64,000 nucleotides of DNA from Massilia terrae (GTDB lineage Bacteria > Pseudomonadota > Gammaproteobacteria > Burkholderiales > Burkholderiaceae_D): positions 267,914 through 331,913 of the forward strand of contig NZ_JANUGU010000006.1 in NCBI RefSeq assembly GCF_024753145.1, written 5' to 3'. Numbering within the stretch: the stretch's first letter is position 1; each line of letters begins with the position of its first letter. Position numbers and translations under genes: made by a program. The notes beneath the pieces are model-generated. The model saw only the letters and a program-made list of their open reading frames with translations. It searched no databases and was not told the DNA's origin. Of this stretch, positions 10,018 through 21,650 are shown piece after piece.

Positions 10018-12123
10018 ATGAAGACGATTCTCCAGTCGGAATCCAGCGAGTGCGGTTTGGCCTGCCTGGCGATGATCGCCTGCCACTACGGCCACAACGT
10101 CGAGCTGTCCGAGCTGCGCCAGCGTTTCTCGGTCAGCCTCAAGGGCGTCACCCTGCCCAACCTGATCCGCTACGCTGCTTCCCTGCACCTGTCGGCGCGG
10201 CCCCTGCGGCTTGACCTCGACAGCCTGGGCGAACTGCAACTGCCCTGCATCGTCCACTGGAACCTCAACCACTTCGTCGTCCTGCGCAAGGTGAGCACGC
10301 GCTGGCGCGGCGGCACCGTGGTCACCATCATCGACCCGGCCTCGGGCGAGCAGAAGATGACGCTGGACGAGTTCTCGCGCTCCTTCACCGGCATCGCGCT
10401 CGAACTCGCGCCCACGCCAGAATTCGAGGTGCGCGAAGAAGCGCGGCGCGTGTCGATCCGCCAGCTCACCGGCGAGATCAAGGGCCTGCGCGGCGCGGTG
10501 GCGCAAGTGCTGGCGCTGGCGTTCGCGCTCGAAGTGTTCGCGCTGGTGCAGCCGCTGTTCAACCAGTTCGCGCTCGACTACGTGATCGTCAGCGGCGACA
10601 TGGAGCTGATGCTGGTGCTGGTGCTCGGCTTCGCGCTGGTGCTCGTCACGCGCTCCGCGATCGACCTCGCGCGCAGCTGGGTGCTGATGCGCTGGGGGAT
10701 GCAGGTCAGCCTGCAATGGTCGCTGCGCCTGTTCAGCCACCTGACGCGGCTGCCGATGTCCTACTTCGAAAAGCGCCACCTCGGCGACGTCGTGTCGCGC
10801 TTCGGCAGCATCGGCTCGATCCAGAGCACGCTTACCAGCCTGTTCGTCGAGACCGTTCTCGATGGCCTGATGGCGGTGCTGGCGCTCGGCATGATGCTGG
10901 TCTACAGCCAGGCGCTGGCGCTGGTGGTCGTGCTCGCGGTGGTGGCGTATGCGCTGCTGCGCTGGCTGTTCTACGGACCGCTGCGCGACGCGTCGAAGGA
11001 GCGGCTGGTGCTGGCGGCGAAGGAGAACACGCACTTCCTCGAAACCGTGCGCGCGATGAGCACCCTGAAGCTGTTCGGCCGCGAAGCCGAGCGCCGCGCG
11101 ACCTGGCAGAACCTCAAGGTCGACGTCAACAACCGCGACATCCGCACGCAGAAGCTGACCATCGTGTTCCGCATGCTGAACACTGCGATCTCGGGCGCGC
11201 AGACGCTGGTCGTGTTCTACATCGGCGCCGCGCTGGTGACGCGCAATGTGCTCACGGTCGGCATGCTGATGGCCTTCATCAGCTATGCGTCGACATTTTC
11301 ATCGCGCCTGTTCAATGTGATCGACGTGCTGGTCAACGTGAAGATGCTCGGCCTGCACGCGGAGCGGCTGGGCGATATCGTCGGCACGCCGGCGGAGGCC
11401 GAGCCGCCGATGGAGACTGACCTGCGCCGCATCGCGCCCGCCATCAGCCTGCGCGGCGTGAAGTTCCGGTATGGCGATGCGGAGCCGTGGGTGCTGAACG
11501 GCGTGGACCTGGAGATCCCGGCAGGCGAAAACGTCGCGCTGGCGGGAGGCAGCGGATGCGGCAAGACCACGCTGTGCAAGATCATGGTCGGCTTGCTCGA
11601 ACCGGTCGAAGGCGAGGTGCTGGTGGGCGGCATTCCTGTGCGCCAGCTGGGGCTGCGCAGCTACCGGCAGATGATCGGCACGGTGATGCAGGACGATGTG
11701 CTGCTGGCCGGGTCGATCCTTGAGAACATCTGCTTCTTCGACGTGGCGCCGGACCTGGAGCGTGTGGAGCAGTGTGCGCGGCTGGCCGCGGTGCACGAGG
11801 AGATCGCGGCGATGCCGATGGGGTACCAGACGCTGGTGGGCGAGATGGGCAGCAGCCTGTCGGGCGGGCAGAAGCAGCGCGTGCTGCTGGCGCGCGCGCT
11901 GTACAAGCAGCCGATGGTGCTGGCGCTGGACGAAGCGACCAGCCACCTGGACCTGGCCAACGAGCGCAAGGTCAATCATGCGCTGGCGGGACTGGAGCTG
12001 ACGCGGATCTCGGTGGCGCACCGGCCGGATACGATACGTGCGGCGCGGCGGGTGGTGACGCTGGCGGGTGGGGTCATCGTGAGCGACATGGAGCAGGTGC
12101 CGCGGGTGACCGTGGCGGCGTAA
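10018..12123 (+). CDS. lanT: C39-peptidase ABC exporter for the lanthipeptide (LanT type)
   Basis: Predicted to cut the precursor after its double glycine and export the product. 701 residues from ATG 10018 (GTG 10009 is possible; neither has a clear ribosome-binding site). N-terminal C39 peptidase: Cys12 in ESSECGLACLAMI, His85 in LNHFVVL, Asp106 in IIDPASG, all intact. A membrane region follows at ~150-430. The ATPase at ~470-700 has Walker A GGSGCGKTT, signature LSGGQKQR and Walker B LALDEATSHLD. It converges on the operon carrying the precursor, LanC, LanB and an HlyD adaptor, its likely partners. An outer-membrane factor is not encoded here. Confidence 0.92.
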   Translation: MKTILQSESSECGLACLAMIACHYGHNVELSELRQRFSVSLKGVTLPNLIRYAASLHLSARPLRLDLDSLGELQLPCIVHWNLNHFVVLRKVSTRWRGGTVVTIIDPASGEQKMTLDEFSRSFTGIALELAPTPEFEVREEARRVSIRQLTGEIKGLRGAVAQVLALAFALEVFALVQPLFNQFALDYVIVSGDMELMLVLVLGFALVLVTRSAIDLARSWVLMRWGMQVSLQWSLRLFSHLTRLPMSYFEKRHLGDVVSRFGSIGSIQSTLTSLFVETVLDGLMAVLALGMMLVYSQALALVVVLAVVAYALLRWLFYGPLRDASKERLVLAAKENTHFLETVRAMSTLKLFGREAERRATWQNLKVDVNNRDIRTQKLTIVFRMLNTAISGAQTLVVFYIGAALVTRNVLTVGMLMAFISYASTFSSRLFNVIDVLVNVKMLGLHAERLGDIVGTPAEAEPPMETDLRRIAPAISLRGVKFRYGDAEPWVLNGVDLEIPAGENVALAGGSGCGKTTLCKIMVGLLEPVEGEVLVGGIPVRQLGLRSYRQMIGTVMQDDVLLAGSILENICFFDVAPDLERVEQCARLAAVHEEIAAMPMGYQTLVGEMGSSLSGGQKQRVLLARALYKQPMVLALDEATSHLDLANERKVNHALAGLELTRISVAHRPDTIRAARRVVTLAGGVIVSDMEQVPRVTVAA

Positions 12124-12136
12124 GCCTTACTACCAT

Positions 12137-12238
12137 CGTCGTCCTCGCGAAGGAGAGGACCCATGGAACGCTTGCAGGTGACGCTGTTGCCGCGGGCCGG
12201 TGCACTCGGCATGGGTCTCCGCTGCGCGGAGACGACGG
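12137..12238. repeat. Intergenic palindromic repeat, type 1, copy 3
   Basis: CGTCGTCCTCGCGAAGGAGA with GGACCCATG at the left, and GCATGGGTCTCCGCTGCGCG with GAGACGACGG at the right. The hairpin cores have diverged in a compensating way (TCCTCGCG/GGAGAGGA and TCTCCG/CGGAGA), so base pairing is kept. It lies between the convergent exporter and adaptor genes. Confidence 0.75.
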
Positions 12239-12266
12239 CTCATAAGTTGGTGGTGAGGGCGTTGGT

Positions 12267-13580
12267 TCATAGATGCCCAACCGTCGCCAGCGCCGGCTGC
12301 AGCACCCACTGCCAGATCCGCCGCCGGTCCTCCACGATATCCGCATCCAGCGCCATTCCCGGCGTCAGCGGCCGCGCCTTGCCCTCGGTTTCGATGCTCT
12401 GCCGCGCCAGCCGCACGCGCACCCGGAACAACCCCTCCTTCCCGGTATAGCCCTGCACCGTCTGCTGCAGGTCGTCGACGATCACGCTGGCGAGATTGGG
12501 CGGCAGCTCGCCCGGCGTGAACGGCGTGGCGCTGACGTCGACCACGCGCCCCGGATGCAGCCCGTACATCTGGTAGGGAAAGGCTTTGTAGCGGATCAGC
12601 ACATCCTGCCCCGCCGCGATGAAGCCCGCCATTTTGCTGGGCACGAACAGCTGCGCCTCCAGCTCCGGCGCCGCCGCGTCGCGTCTGGCCGCTGGAATCA
12701 GCGTGGCGATGGTCTGCGCAGCATTCACCGACTGCCCGACCTGGAAGCCGATCGCCGTCACCGTCCCGGCCTTGGGCGCGGTGACGAGGGTGGTGCGGCG
12801 CACCGAGTTCTCCGCGATCTCCTGGTCCACGCCGGCGCGCGCATTGTCGATCTGCGTGAGGTCGCTGGCCAGTTTGTTCGCGAGCGCGTCGCGTTCGGCG
12901 CGCAGGCTGAGCGTGGATGCCTCCAGCTGAAGCCTGGTCCGCTGCAGGCTCGCGAGGCGCGAGGCGACGTCCAGCAGCTCTTCCTGCTTCTGCCGGCTCT
13001 GCGCGGATGACACGAAGCCGCCGGACTGCAGCGTTTCGAACTGCTTCAGGCTTGCGCGCGCGAGATCCTGGCGGCGCTGCGCGATATCGAGCTCCTGTTC
13101 GAGCTGGTGGCGCTCGGTGTCGGCGTTGCGCAGCTTCTCGTCCAGCTCGCGGCGCTTTTCATCGGTCTGCTGGATGCGCAGGCGGCGCTCCTCGGCCAGC
13201 GCCTGGCGCCGCACTTCGAGCTGCTGCGCCACCAGCGCGGTCAGCTCGCCGCCGACGCCCTGCCTTTCGGTGGACAGGTCGAACAGCACTTCGCCTTCCT
13301 TCACCCATTGGCCTTCGCTGACCCGGCTGCGCACCAGCACGCCCGCGCCTGGCGCGGTGATGCCCACGCTGCCGGCCACCGGCACCACCAGGCCGGCGAC
13401 GCGCGCCTTCTTGGTCACCGAGCCGAATGCGATGAACAGCGCCAGCGCGGCTGCGAGCGCCAGTGCAGTCGCCACGATCAACATGCCGGAAATCGGCTGG
13501 TCGAGCCGGATCGCACCAATAGCCTGCGCGCTGCGCGCCTGGACGACTTCGGACCGGAAGAGCGCTTGCTGCTCCATCAT
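12267..13580 (-). CDS. HlyD-family periplasmic adaptor of the lanthipeptide exporter
   Basis: 437 residues. Short cytoplasmic N-terminus, one membrane helix at about 33-55, then a biotinyl-lipoyl-like hairpin domain (PGAGVLVRSRVSEGQWVKEGEVLF) and a long coiled coil (~130-250). This is the membrane-fusion layout that bridges an ABC exporter to an outer-membrane channel. ATG 13580 overlaps the lanB stop (TGATG), so translation is coupled. A GTG three bases earlier is also in frame. It is the last gene of the precursor operon. Confidence 0.88.
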   Translation of the reverse strand: MMEQQALFRSEVVQARSAQAIGAIRLDQPISGMLIVATALALAAALALFIAFGSVTKKARVAGLVVPVAGSVGITAPGAGVLVRSRVSEGQWVKEGEVLFDLSTERQGVGGELTALVAQQLEVRRQALAEERRLRIQQTDEKRRELDEKLRNADTERHQLEQELDIAQRRQDLARASLKQFETLQSGGFVSSAQSRQKQEELLDVASRLASLQRTRLQLEASTLSLRAERDALANKLASDLTQIDNARAGVDQEIAENSVRRTTLVTAPKAGTVTAIGFQVGQSVNAAQTIATLIPAARRDAAAPELEAQLFVPSKMAGFIAAGQDVLIRYKAFPYQMYGLHPGRVVDVSATPFTPGELPPNLASVIVDDLQQTVQGYTGKEGLFRVRVRLARQSIETEGKARPLTPGMALDADIVEDRRRIWQWVLQPALATVGHL

Positions 13581-16500
13581 CACTCCATCGCCGCCAGCGC
13601 GCGATAGCTGCGCGCGAGGAAATCGTAGACCACCACTTCGAACTCGCGGTTCTGCGCCATGAACAGGCGGTTGCAGAGCATGTGGACGTGGCTTGATACG
13701 ATGGAAAGCTGCGCATCCGCGGCCAGCAGCGGCGCCGCCAGCGCGCTGCGACGCGCCGACACGCCATCGAGCAGGTTCCAGAGTTCGCGGGACCAGACGG
13801 GCGCCTGCGCGTCACGCCGCAGGCATGCCAGCATCTCGCGCGCATGGCGCCGGTACAGGTCTCCCAGCGCGGCTTGCTGCGACTTGGCCAGCTTGAATTC
13901 GTCGCGGTAGCCGGCCGCCAGCTTCTCCGCCAGCGCGAGCTTCCGCGACGGGTGCATGCCGAAGTCGCGCAGCAGCGCATCGATCGCCAGTAGCGCCACC
14001 TGCCAGCGCGGCGCCGTCTCCTCGCCTGCCAGGATCGCCGCCGCAAGTTCGCTGTCGATGCAGAACAGCGCTTCGCTGGCGCCGATGTGTTCACGGCCGC
14101 CGTAGCGAATCGTCTCGCGTTCGTAGGCAGCGAACTCGAAGCGCGCGATCCGGCCGCGTCCGCGCAGCCGCTCGGCCAGCTGTACCAGCTGCGCCAGCAG
14201 CGCGCCATCGTGGCCGGCGCGCGGGAACACGCGCAGCCGCAGGTGCCAGCCGGGATCGGCGTAGCGGATGAAGAACCAGTCATTGGCCGCGCCAAGCTTT
14301 CGCTGCTGCGCGGCCCACGCGGCCAGCTCCGGCAGCACGCATTTGTCGAGCGTCTCCTGGCCGCCGTACAGCTTCACGTACAAGGCTTCGGCGAACGGAA
14401 CCTGCTCGAGATCGCGCGCGAACGCGGGCTGGCGTACCGGTGCGGGGGAGGGGCGGTACAGGGGCACCACCAGCTCGTGGCGCCAGGCCGGATCGGCGTC
14501 CGCCATATCGTCGAGCACTTCGGCCAGCAGCAGGTCCTGTCCCTTCTTGGTCGCGCGCAGCAGCTGCAGGATGTCGATCGGGTCGTCGAGGTCGAGCACG
14601 AGGCGGTTGTCGCCTTCGACCAGCTCGACGTGGCGCGGCACGCGCCGTTCGGCCACCAATGCGCGCAGCGCCGGAGCGCCGTCTTGCAAGGCCGGGAACG
14701 ATGCTTTCGCGATGCGCCAGCGCGCCGGTGCGATCACGATGGATTCGAAGCGGAGCCGCGGCAGGTAGTCGAACTGCTTGAACAGTTCGCCCCATGCCAG
14801 CTTCGGCACGCGCATGCCGTGCGAGCGCAGCGCGCACAGGAAGCGGTACACGGGCGGGTTGAACGGATCGGCCGCGTTGTGGGCCGAGGTGAGGTGCGGT
14901 ATCACGCGCTTGCGCAAGCGCCGCGACCACAGTTGGATGTCCTTGCCGGTCACGGCGATCATCAGGTCCGACACCGGCAGTTCGCACGCGCCGCCTTCGA
15001 TGGCGGGATCGGCGATGTTAATGCGCCAGCTCCACAGCGGTGTGCGCGACAACAGGTTGACGGCGCGCGCCTGCGCCAGGAAGCCGATTTCGGCGTGCAG
15101 CACGTCGTCGCCGTCGCCGTTCTCGACCTGGCGGACGAAGGCGCGCGACGCTTCCACGATGCGTTCCTCGCCGTGGCCGAAGCGCGAGAACCAGTTGATG
15201 GCGCCATCCGGATCGATGCCGTCGAGCGCGATGGCGCGCTCGCCGCCCATCATCGGAAAGTGCAGCACCATCGCCATGCCGCTGCCGCCGTGGCCCTCGC
15301 GGGTGAGTGGCAGGCTGGCCGCGTCATCGCGTGTGATCCGGATTTCGGGCGCGGTCAGCAGCGCGGGGTCGTGCTGGACCAGGGCCAGCAGGTGCCGGTC
15401 CAGCGGCGACAGCGCCGCCTGCGCGCGCGGCGCCGGGCCCGCGATGCCCAGCCCGGCCAGCAGCTTGTCGGACATGACCGTGTGCCCGTAGCCGACGCCG
15501 CATTCGGGATCCAGCGCTTCCATCAGCGGAACCATGCCGTTGCCGTAGCGCTGGACGAAGGCGTCGCAGAAGCTGTCGAGCGGGCCGTGGCGCACGCTGA
15601 AGCGGTCCATCAGCCAGTCGAGCGCCAGCGTGGCGGCGTCGACCAAAGCCGCATCGACCGCCATCGAGGGATCGCGGCGGAAGGCATCCACCTGCAGCGA
15701 CAGGCCAAGCGGATCGGCGCCGCTGAAGTCGCGGATCGCGCGGTCGAAGTGCATATAGTGTTCGAGCGCGTGTTCGGCAGGGATCGCGCGCAGGCCTTCG
15801 CCGAGGTGCGCCAGCCGCGCGCCGTCGCCCGTGTGCGCAGGATGCTGCGACAGGGCCGCCGCCAGCGCGGCGGAGGGCGCGGCATTCAGCGGATCCGGCG
15901 CCAGCGCCGGCAGCAGCACCCTGGCCGCGACCATGTCATCGAGCAGCCCGGGCAGGTCGATGTCCTCTTCACGCGCCAGTTCGTCGACCAGCGCGGCGAT
16001 GGCGGCAGGATCGAGCCGGCGCTCGCCCATCCGTTCGAGCAGCGCGTCGACCAGCGGATGGCTGTCGATCTCGCCGATCTGGTAGGCGCGGTCGGCGCGG
16101 CCCCTGTGGGTCCAGTCGACGAAGCGAAAGCCATCCCCGGCGCGATACAGCGAGGCGTTGACGGCGTAGCGCAGGGCCGGATCGGCCGCCGGATTATGCA
16201 ATTTTTCGCATAATGTGCACATGGCTTCGCCGTCGATGCGGACCGCGCGCTCGACTGGCGCGCGCGCCGCCGCGTCGTCCAGCGTCCACCCGGCGCGATG
16301 CTCAAGCGGCGCATAGCTCACCGTCGAGAACACGCCGAACGGCGTCGCACGGAAGCACATCCGGTTCAGGTAGCGCTCGAACGCGGCCAGCATCTTGCGG
16401 TCGACCGCGCCGCGCAGGCGCCAGTCCCAGCGCTTGAGGCGCGCATGGAAGCTGGGGCTGGCGATGTAGACCGCCTCCGCGACCAGCGGGCGGCGGAACA

Positions 16501-16645
16501 GTGCGCGCGCGCTGTCGGCGCGGCGCTGCCAGGGATCGCCTTCGCCGCTGGCCGATGCCGCGTGCGCCAGCCATTCCTGCATCGGCAGCGCCGGGGTGCG
16601 CACCACCGCGAAGCCGGCATGCTGGAGCGGGCGCGGCGCGTCCAT
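13580..16645 (-). CDS. lanB: Class I lanthipeptide dehydratase LanB
   Basis: Predicted to dehydrate Ser and Thr of the precursor using glutamyl-tRNA. 1021 residues, the normal size of a full-length LanB. The N-terminal domain (about 40-720) has the family motifs AVYIASPSF and FRATPFGVFS (98-107). The C-terminal SpaB_C elimination domain (about 790-1021) has FFIRYADPGWHLRLRVF and FEFAAYERETIRYGG. It is thus a fused enzyme, not the split form seen in some Gram-negative clusters. ATG 16645 is 2 bases after the lanC stop, and its own stop overlaps the adaptor start. No active-site loss is seen. The assignment follows family motifs and context. Confidence 0.92.
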   Translation of the reverse strand: MDAPRPLQHAGFAVVRTPALPMQEWLAHAASASGEGDPWQRRADSARALFRRPLVAEAVYIASPSFHARLKRWDWRLRGAVDRKMLAAFERYLNRMCFRATPFGVFSTVSYAPLEHRAGWTLDDAAARAPVERAVRIDGEAMCTLCEKLHNPAADPALRYAVNASLYRAGDGFRFVDWTHRGRADRAYQIGEIDSHPLVDALLERMGERRLDPAAIAALVDELAREEDIDLPGLLDDMVAARVLLPALAPDPLNAAPSAALAAALSQHPAHTGDGARLAHLGEGLRAIPAEHALEHYMHFDRAIRDFSGADPLGLSLQVDAFRRDPSMAVDAALVDAATLALDWLMDRFSVRHGPLDSFCDAFVQRYGNGMVPLMEALDPECGVGYGHTVMSDKLLAGLGIAGPAPRAQAALSPLDRHLLALVQHDPALLTAPEIRITRDDAASLPLTREGHGGSGMAMVLHFPMMGGERAIALDGIDPDGAINWFSRFGHGEERIVEASRAFVRQVENGDGDDVLHAEIGFLAQARAVNLLSRTPLWSWRINIADPAIEGGACELPVSDLMIAVTGKDIQLWSRRLRKRVIPHLTSAHNAADPFNPPVYRFLCALRSHGMRVPKLAWGELFKQFDYLPRLRFESIVIAPARWRIAKASFPALQDGAPALRALVAERRVPRHVELVEGDNRLVLDLDDPIDILQLLRATKKGQDLLLAEVLDDMADADPAWRHELVVPLYRPSPAPVRQPAFARDLEQVPFAEALYVKLYGGQETLDKCVLPELAAWAAQQRKLGAANDWFFIRYADPGWHLRLRVFPRAGHDGALLAQLVQLAERLRGRGRIARFEFAAYERETIRYGGREHIGASEALFCIDSELAAAILAGEETAPRWQVALLAIDALLRDFGMHPSRKLALAEKLAAGYRDEFKLAKSQQAALGDLYRRHAREMLACLRRDAQAPVWSRELWNLLDGVSARRSALAAPLLAADAQLSIVSSHVHMLCNRLFMAQNREFEVVVYDFLARSYRALAAME

Positions 16646-16647
16646 GA

Positions 16648-17850
16648 TCAGGCCGGGGTGAGCATGCACAGGTTCCACGGGCGGCCGCGCGCGCGCTGGC
16701 CGAGCGAGGATTCGGCCAGTGCCAGCACGACGCCGGACCAGCCGTCCAGCAGGCCGTAGTTCTGCACGTTGCGCACGGCCCCGACCGAGCGCGCGAGCGC
16801 GGCTTCGAGTTCGGCGGCGAGGTCGCGCGCGGCGAGCGAATCCAGTCCGTGCGCCAGCAGCCCATCCAGGATGTGCAGCACGCCGGCCCTGCCGTGGCAG
16901 AGCGCGTCGTCGGCCAGCTGCCAGCTGGCGGCCGGCTGTTCGACGCGCCGCCCGGCCAGCGCGCGCCACCAGCTCGCCAGCGCGACTTCGCCGTTGGTGC
17001 CCGCCGCCACCGACAGCACGGCGGCGATGCCCAGGTCACCGTAGCACCACGCGAGGCGCGACGATTCGTGCGGGCGGCTGGTGACCGAAGCGAAGCGCGA
17101 ATGCTGCAACGACAGGTCTTGGTGCGCGCGCAGCCAGCACAGGCTCTGGTCCAGCAGCTGCGCCGTGTCGCCGGTGCCGATGCCGAGCCGCAGCGCGTGC
17201 GCCAGCAGGCCAATCACGCCGGGCACGCCGTGGGCGACGCCGAGATCGTAGCCGGGGCGCGCCGGAACGCCGGCCGGCGCGCGCCAGGCGCAGTGGCTGG
17301 CGTCGCGTTCGGCGCTGTCGCGCAGGCCCAGTTCCGCAGCGGCGTAGATGCGGCGCGCGGCGCCGGTATCCGTGCGCACCAGCGCGTAGGCACCGATGCC
17401 GCATTGCCCGCTGATCAGGTCGAAATGCTGGCGCGGGTGCGCGGCGCCGGCCAGCACCTCGTCCATGTCGGTGACGAACTCGCGTACGGCGTCTTCGTGC
17501 TCGCCCAGCAGTGATGGATCGACCGCGCGCACGTACTCCAGCGCGTACAGTACGCCGACCACGCCCGACCACAGCCCGGCGTCCAGCGCGCAATCGCCCA
17601 GCGCATCGGCGATTGCGCCGGCCAGCCGCGTCACGCGCGTGCGGCGTTGCGGCGACGGCAGCAGCTGCGCCATGCGGGTGGCCATCAGCAGCACGCCGGC
17701 CATGCCGCGCGCCAGTGTCAGTTCGTGGGGATCGCCGAGCGCCGCGTCGGCGAGGCGCGCTTCGAGGCGTTCAAGCGCGGGATCGAGCGCGGCGGGCCGG
17801 GCCGGATGCGCGGGATCGGGGATAGTCCGGATGGGGGCCAGGAGTGCCAA
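16648..17850 (-). CDS. lanC: Lanthionine synthetase C-like cyclase LanC
   Basis: Predicted zinc enzyme that adds Cys thiols to dehydrated residues, closing the thioether rings. 400 residues. By comparison with NisC, the zinc ligands are Cys269 (WCYGDLG), Cys318 and His319 (LCHGRAG). The acid-base residues are Asp144 (FDLISGQCGIG) and His208 (VAHGVPG). All are present, as are the repeated G-x-x-G toroid turns. Second gene of the operon, 104 bases after the precursor with a strong hairpin between. It lies 2 bases before lanB. Confidence 0.93.
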   Translation of the reverse strand: MALLAPIRTIPDPAHPARPAALDPALERLEARLADAALGDPHELTLARGMAGVLLMATRMAQLLPSPQRRTRVTRLAGAIADALGDCALDAGLWSGVVGVLYALEYVRAVDPSLLGEHEDAVREFVTDMDEVLAGAAHPRQHFDLISGQCGIGAYALVRTDTGAARRIYAAAELGLRDSAERDASHCAWRAPAGVPARPGYDLGVAHGVPGVIGLLAHALRLGIGTGDTAQLLDQSLCWLRAHQDLSLQHSRFASVTSRPHESSRLAWCYGDLGIAAVLSVAAGTNGEVALASWWRALAGRRVEQPAASWQLADDALCHGRAGVLHILDGLLAHGLDSLAARDLAAELEAALARSVGAVRNVQNYGLLDGWSGVVLALAESSLGQRARGRPWNLCMLTPA

Positions 17851-17868
17851 TCGCGTAGCTCCAGTCGG

Positions 17869-17895
17869 TGGCGCGGCCCTTTTGAGGCCGCGCCA
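17869..17895 (-). promoter_or_regulatory. Hairpin between precursor gene and lanC
   Basis: Perfect 10-bp inverted repeat TGGCGCGGCC / GGCCGCGCCA with a 7-base loop. There is no T run on either side, so it is more likely a processing or stabilising hairpin or a partial terminator than a full stop. Such elements let the peptide gene be expressed more strongly than its enzymes. Confidence 0.6.
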
Positions 17896-17954
17896 TGCAG
17901 AGGCAGGAAGGGATTCCCGCCGGGTACGCCTTCAACAGGCGTTCGGTTGGCCGC

Positions 17955-18161
17955 TCAGCAGTTCACCGACAGGCAGCCCTGGGTGGCCGGCAGCGCGGTC
18001 GCGGTCGTGCTTGTCGTGGTGGTCGACGAGGGATCGTCGGTGATGCAGTTCACCGAAAGGCAGCCCTGGGTAGCTGGCAGCGCGCCGCCGGAGACCGCTT
18101 CCATTTCGTCGGCGGAGAGGACGCGCAGCGTTTGCTTGTGCAGTTGGATTTTCTTAGCCAT
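17955..18161 (-). CDS. lanA: Lanthipeptide precursor with two identical core repeats
   Basis: 68 residues from ATG 18161, preceded by GAAGGGAAG. The leader (1-26) reads MAKKIQLHKQTLRVLSADEM then EAVSGG, the double-glycine pattern of Gram-negative class I lanthipeptide leaders. The 42-residue core is ALPATQGCLSVNC, then ITDDPSSTTTTSTTAT, then ALPATQGCLSVNC again. Each repeat can form two rings of the S/T-x-x-C type (TQGC and SVNC). The two 39-base units (17958-17996 and 18045-18083) differ at three silent positions only. The frame stays open to 18380 upstream, but that extension has no leader features. It heads the operon with LanC, LanB and HlyD. Confidence 0.9.
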   Translation of the reverse strand: MAKKIQLHKQTLRVLSADEMEAVSGGALPATQGCLSVNCITDDPSSTTTTSTTATALPATQGCLSVNC

Positions 18162-18322
18162 TTTGTTCTTCTTCCCTTCAGGATGAGCCCAAATTGGGGC
18201 AGCCGGTTGGCTGTCCTTACCCAGCTTCAGAAGAAGCAACATCCAGCAGAAGTGTTCCCTGGAGAGGACGATGTCACTTCGCTTGCAAGCCGCATAAGCA
18301 GTCTCCCAAGTCGCCTCGACCT

Positions 18323-18351
18323 CGAATACTGACTGCACAAATAGTTGACAA
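18323..18351 (-). promoter_or_regulatory. Possible promoter of the lanthipeptide operon
   Basis: Read on the minus strand, TTGTCA (18351-18346), 17 bases, then TATTCG (18328-18323). The -10 match is weak. It would leave a ~155-base leader before the precursor start. This is the best pair seen in the AT-rich stretch between the uvrA terminator and the precursor gene. Confidence 0.3.
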
Positions 18352-18389
18352 AATTGCAGCTTTCGTTTACAAATCACCACCTTTGTTCC

Positions 18390-18420
18390 AAAAAAAAGGC
18401 AGGCCGTGGTGGGCCTGCCC
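18390..18420 (-). terminator. Terminator of uvrA
   Basis: On the minus strand, stem GGCAGGCC / GGCCTGCC with a 6-base loop followed by eight T, beginning about 22 bases after the uvrA stop. Confidence 0.9.
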
Positions 18421-18441
18421 TGGTCGCGTGGACGCTGCGGC

Positions 18442-21291
<2,850 letters not shown>

Positions 21292-21650
21292 TGATATTTG
21301 CAGGCTTTCGATGAGCGGGCCAGGACGGAGAACCCATTACTATAGCTGGTTTTTTTCTCGCTCGTCATTTTGCGAGTCCGTTCCAGATGGTGCGCGGCCC
21401 GGGCTTTCCAATGGCAAAAGCATCAGGCGGGGTGAAAAAAATCGGCGCTCCCTGCAGGCTTGGGCAAGCGCAAGGAAATGATGCCTTTTTTGCACTAAAT
21501 TCGGCTGCGCGGATCTGACGCCAGGCCTGTGCCGCGCGCGACAAAAACCATTTGCGCGGCATGGCCGTGCAGGCAATAATAGCGCGCTACATTAACCACC
21601 CTGACGCTTAGTCAAGTGCAGAGTCAGGGATACAACCGAGGAGAAAAGCA
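21292..21650. other. uvrA-ssb divergent spacer
   Basis: About 360 bases without a credible gene. I looked for a CTGT-N8-ACAG LexA box and found none; in E. coli this same spacer carries one. A GAGGAG ribosome-binding site precedes ssb at about 21639-21644. No promoter could be fixed with confidence. Confidence 0.5.

Noticed and set aside
14087..16213. A 708-residue plus-strand reading frame opposite lanB
   Set aside because: Antisense shadow; lanB has family motifs, and this has none.
18162..18380. An N-terminal extension of the lanthipeptide precursor
   Set aside because: Open frame only; it lacks conserved features, while ATG 18161 has a ribosome-binding site and starts a classical leader.
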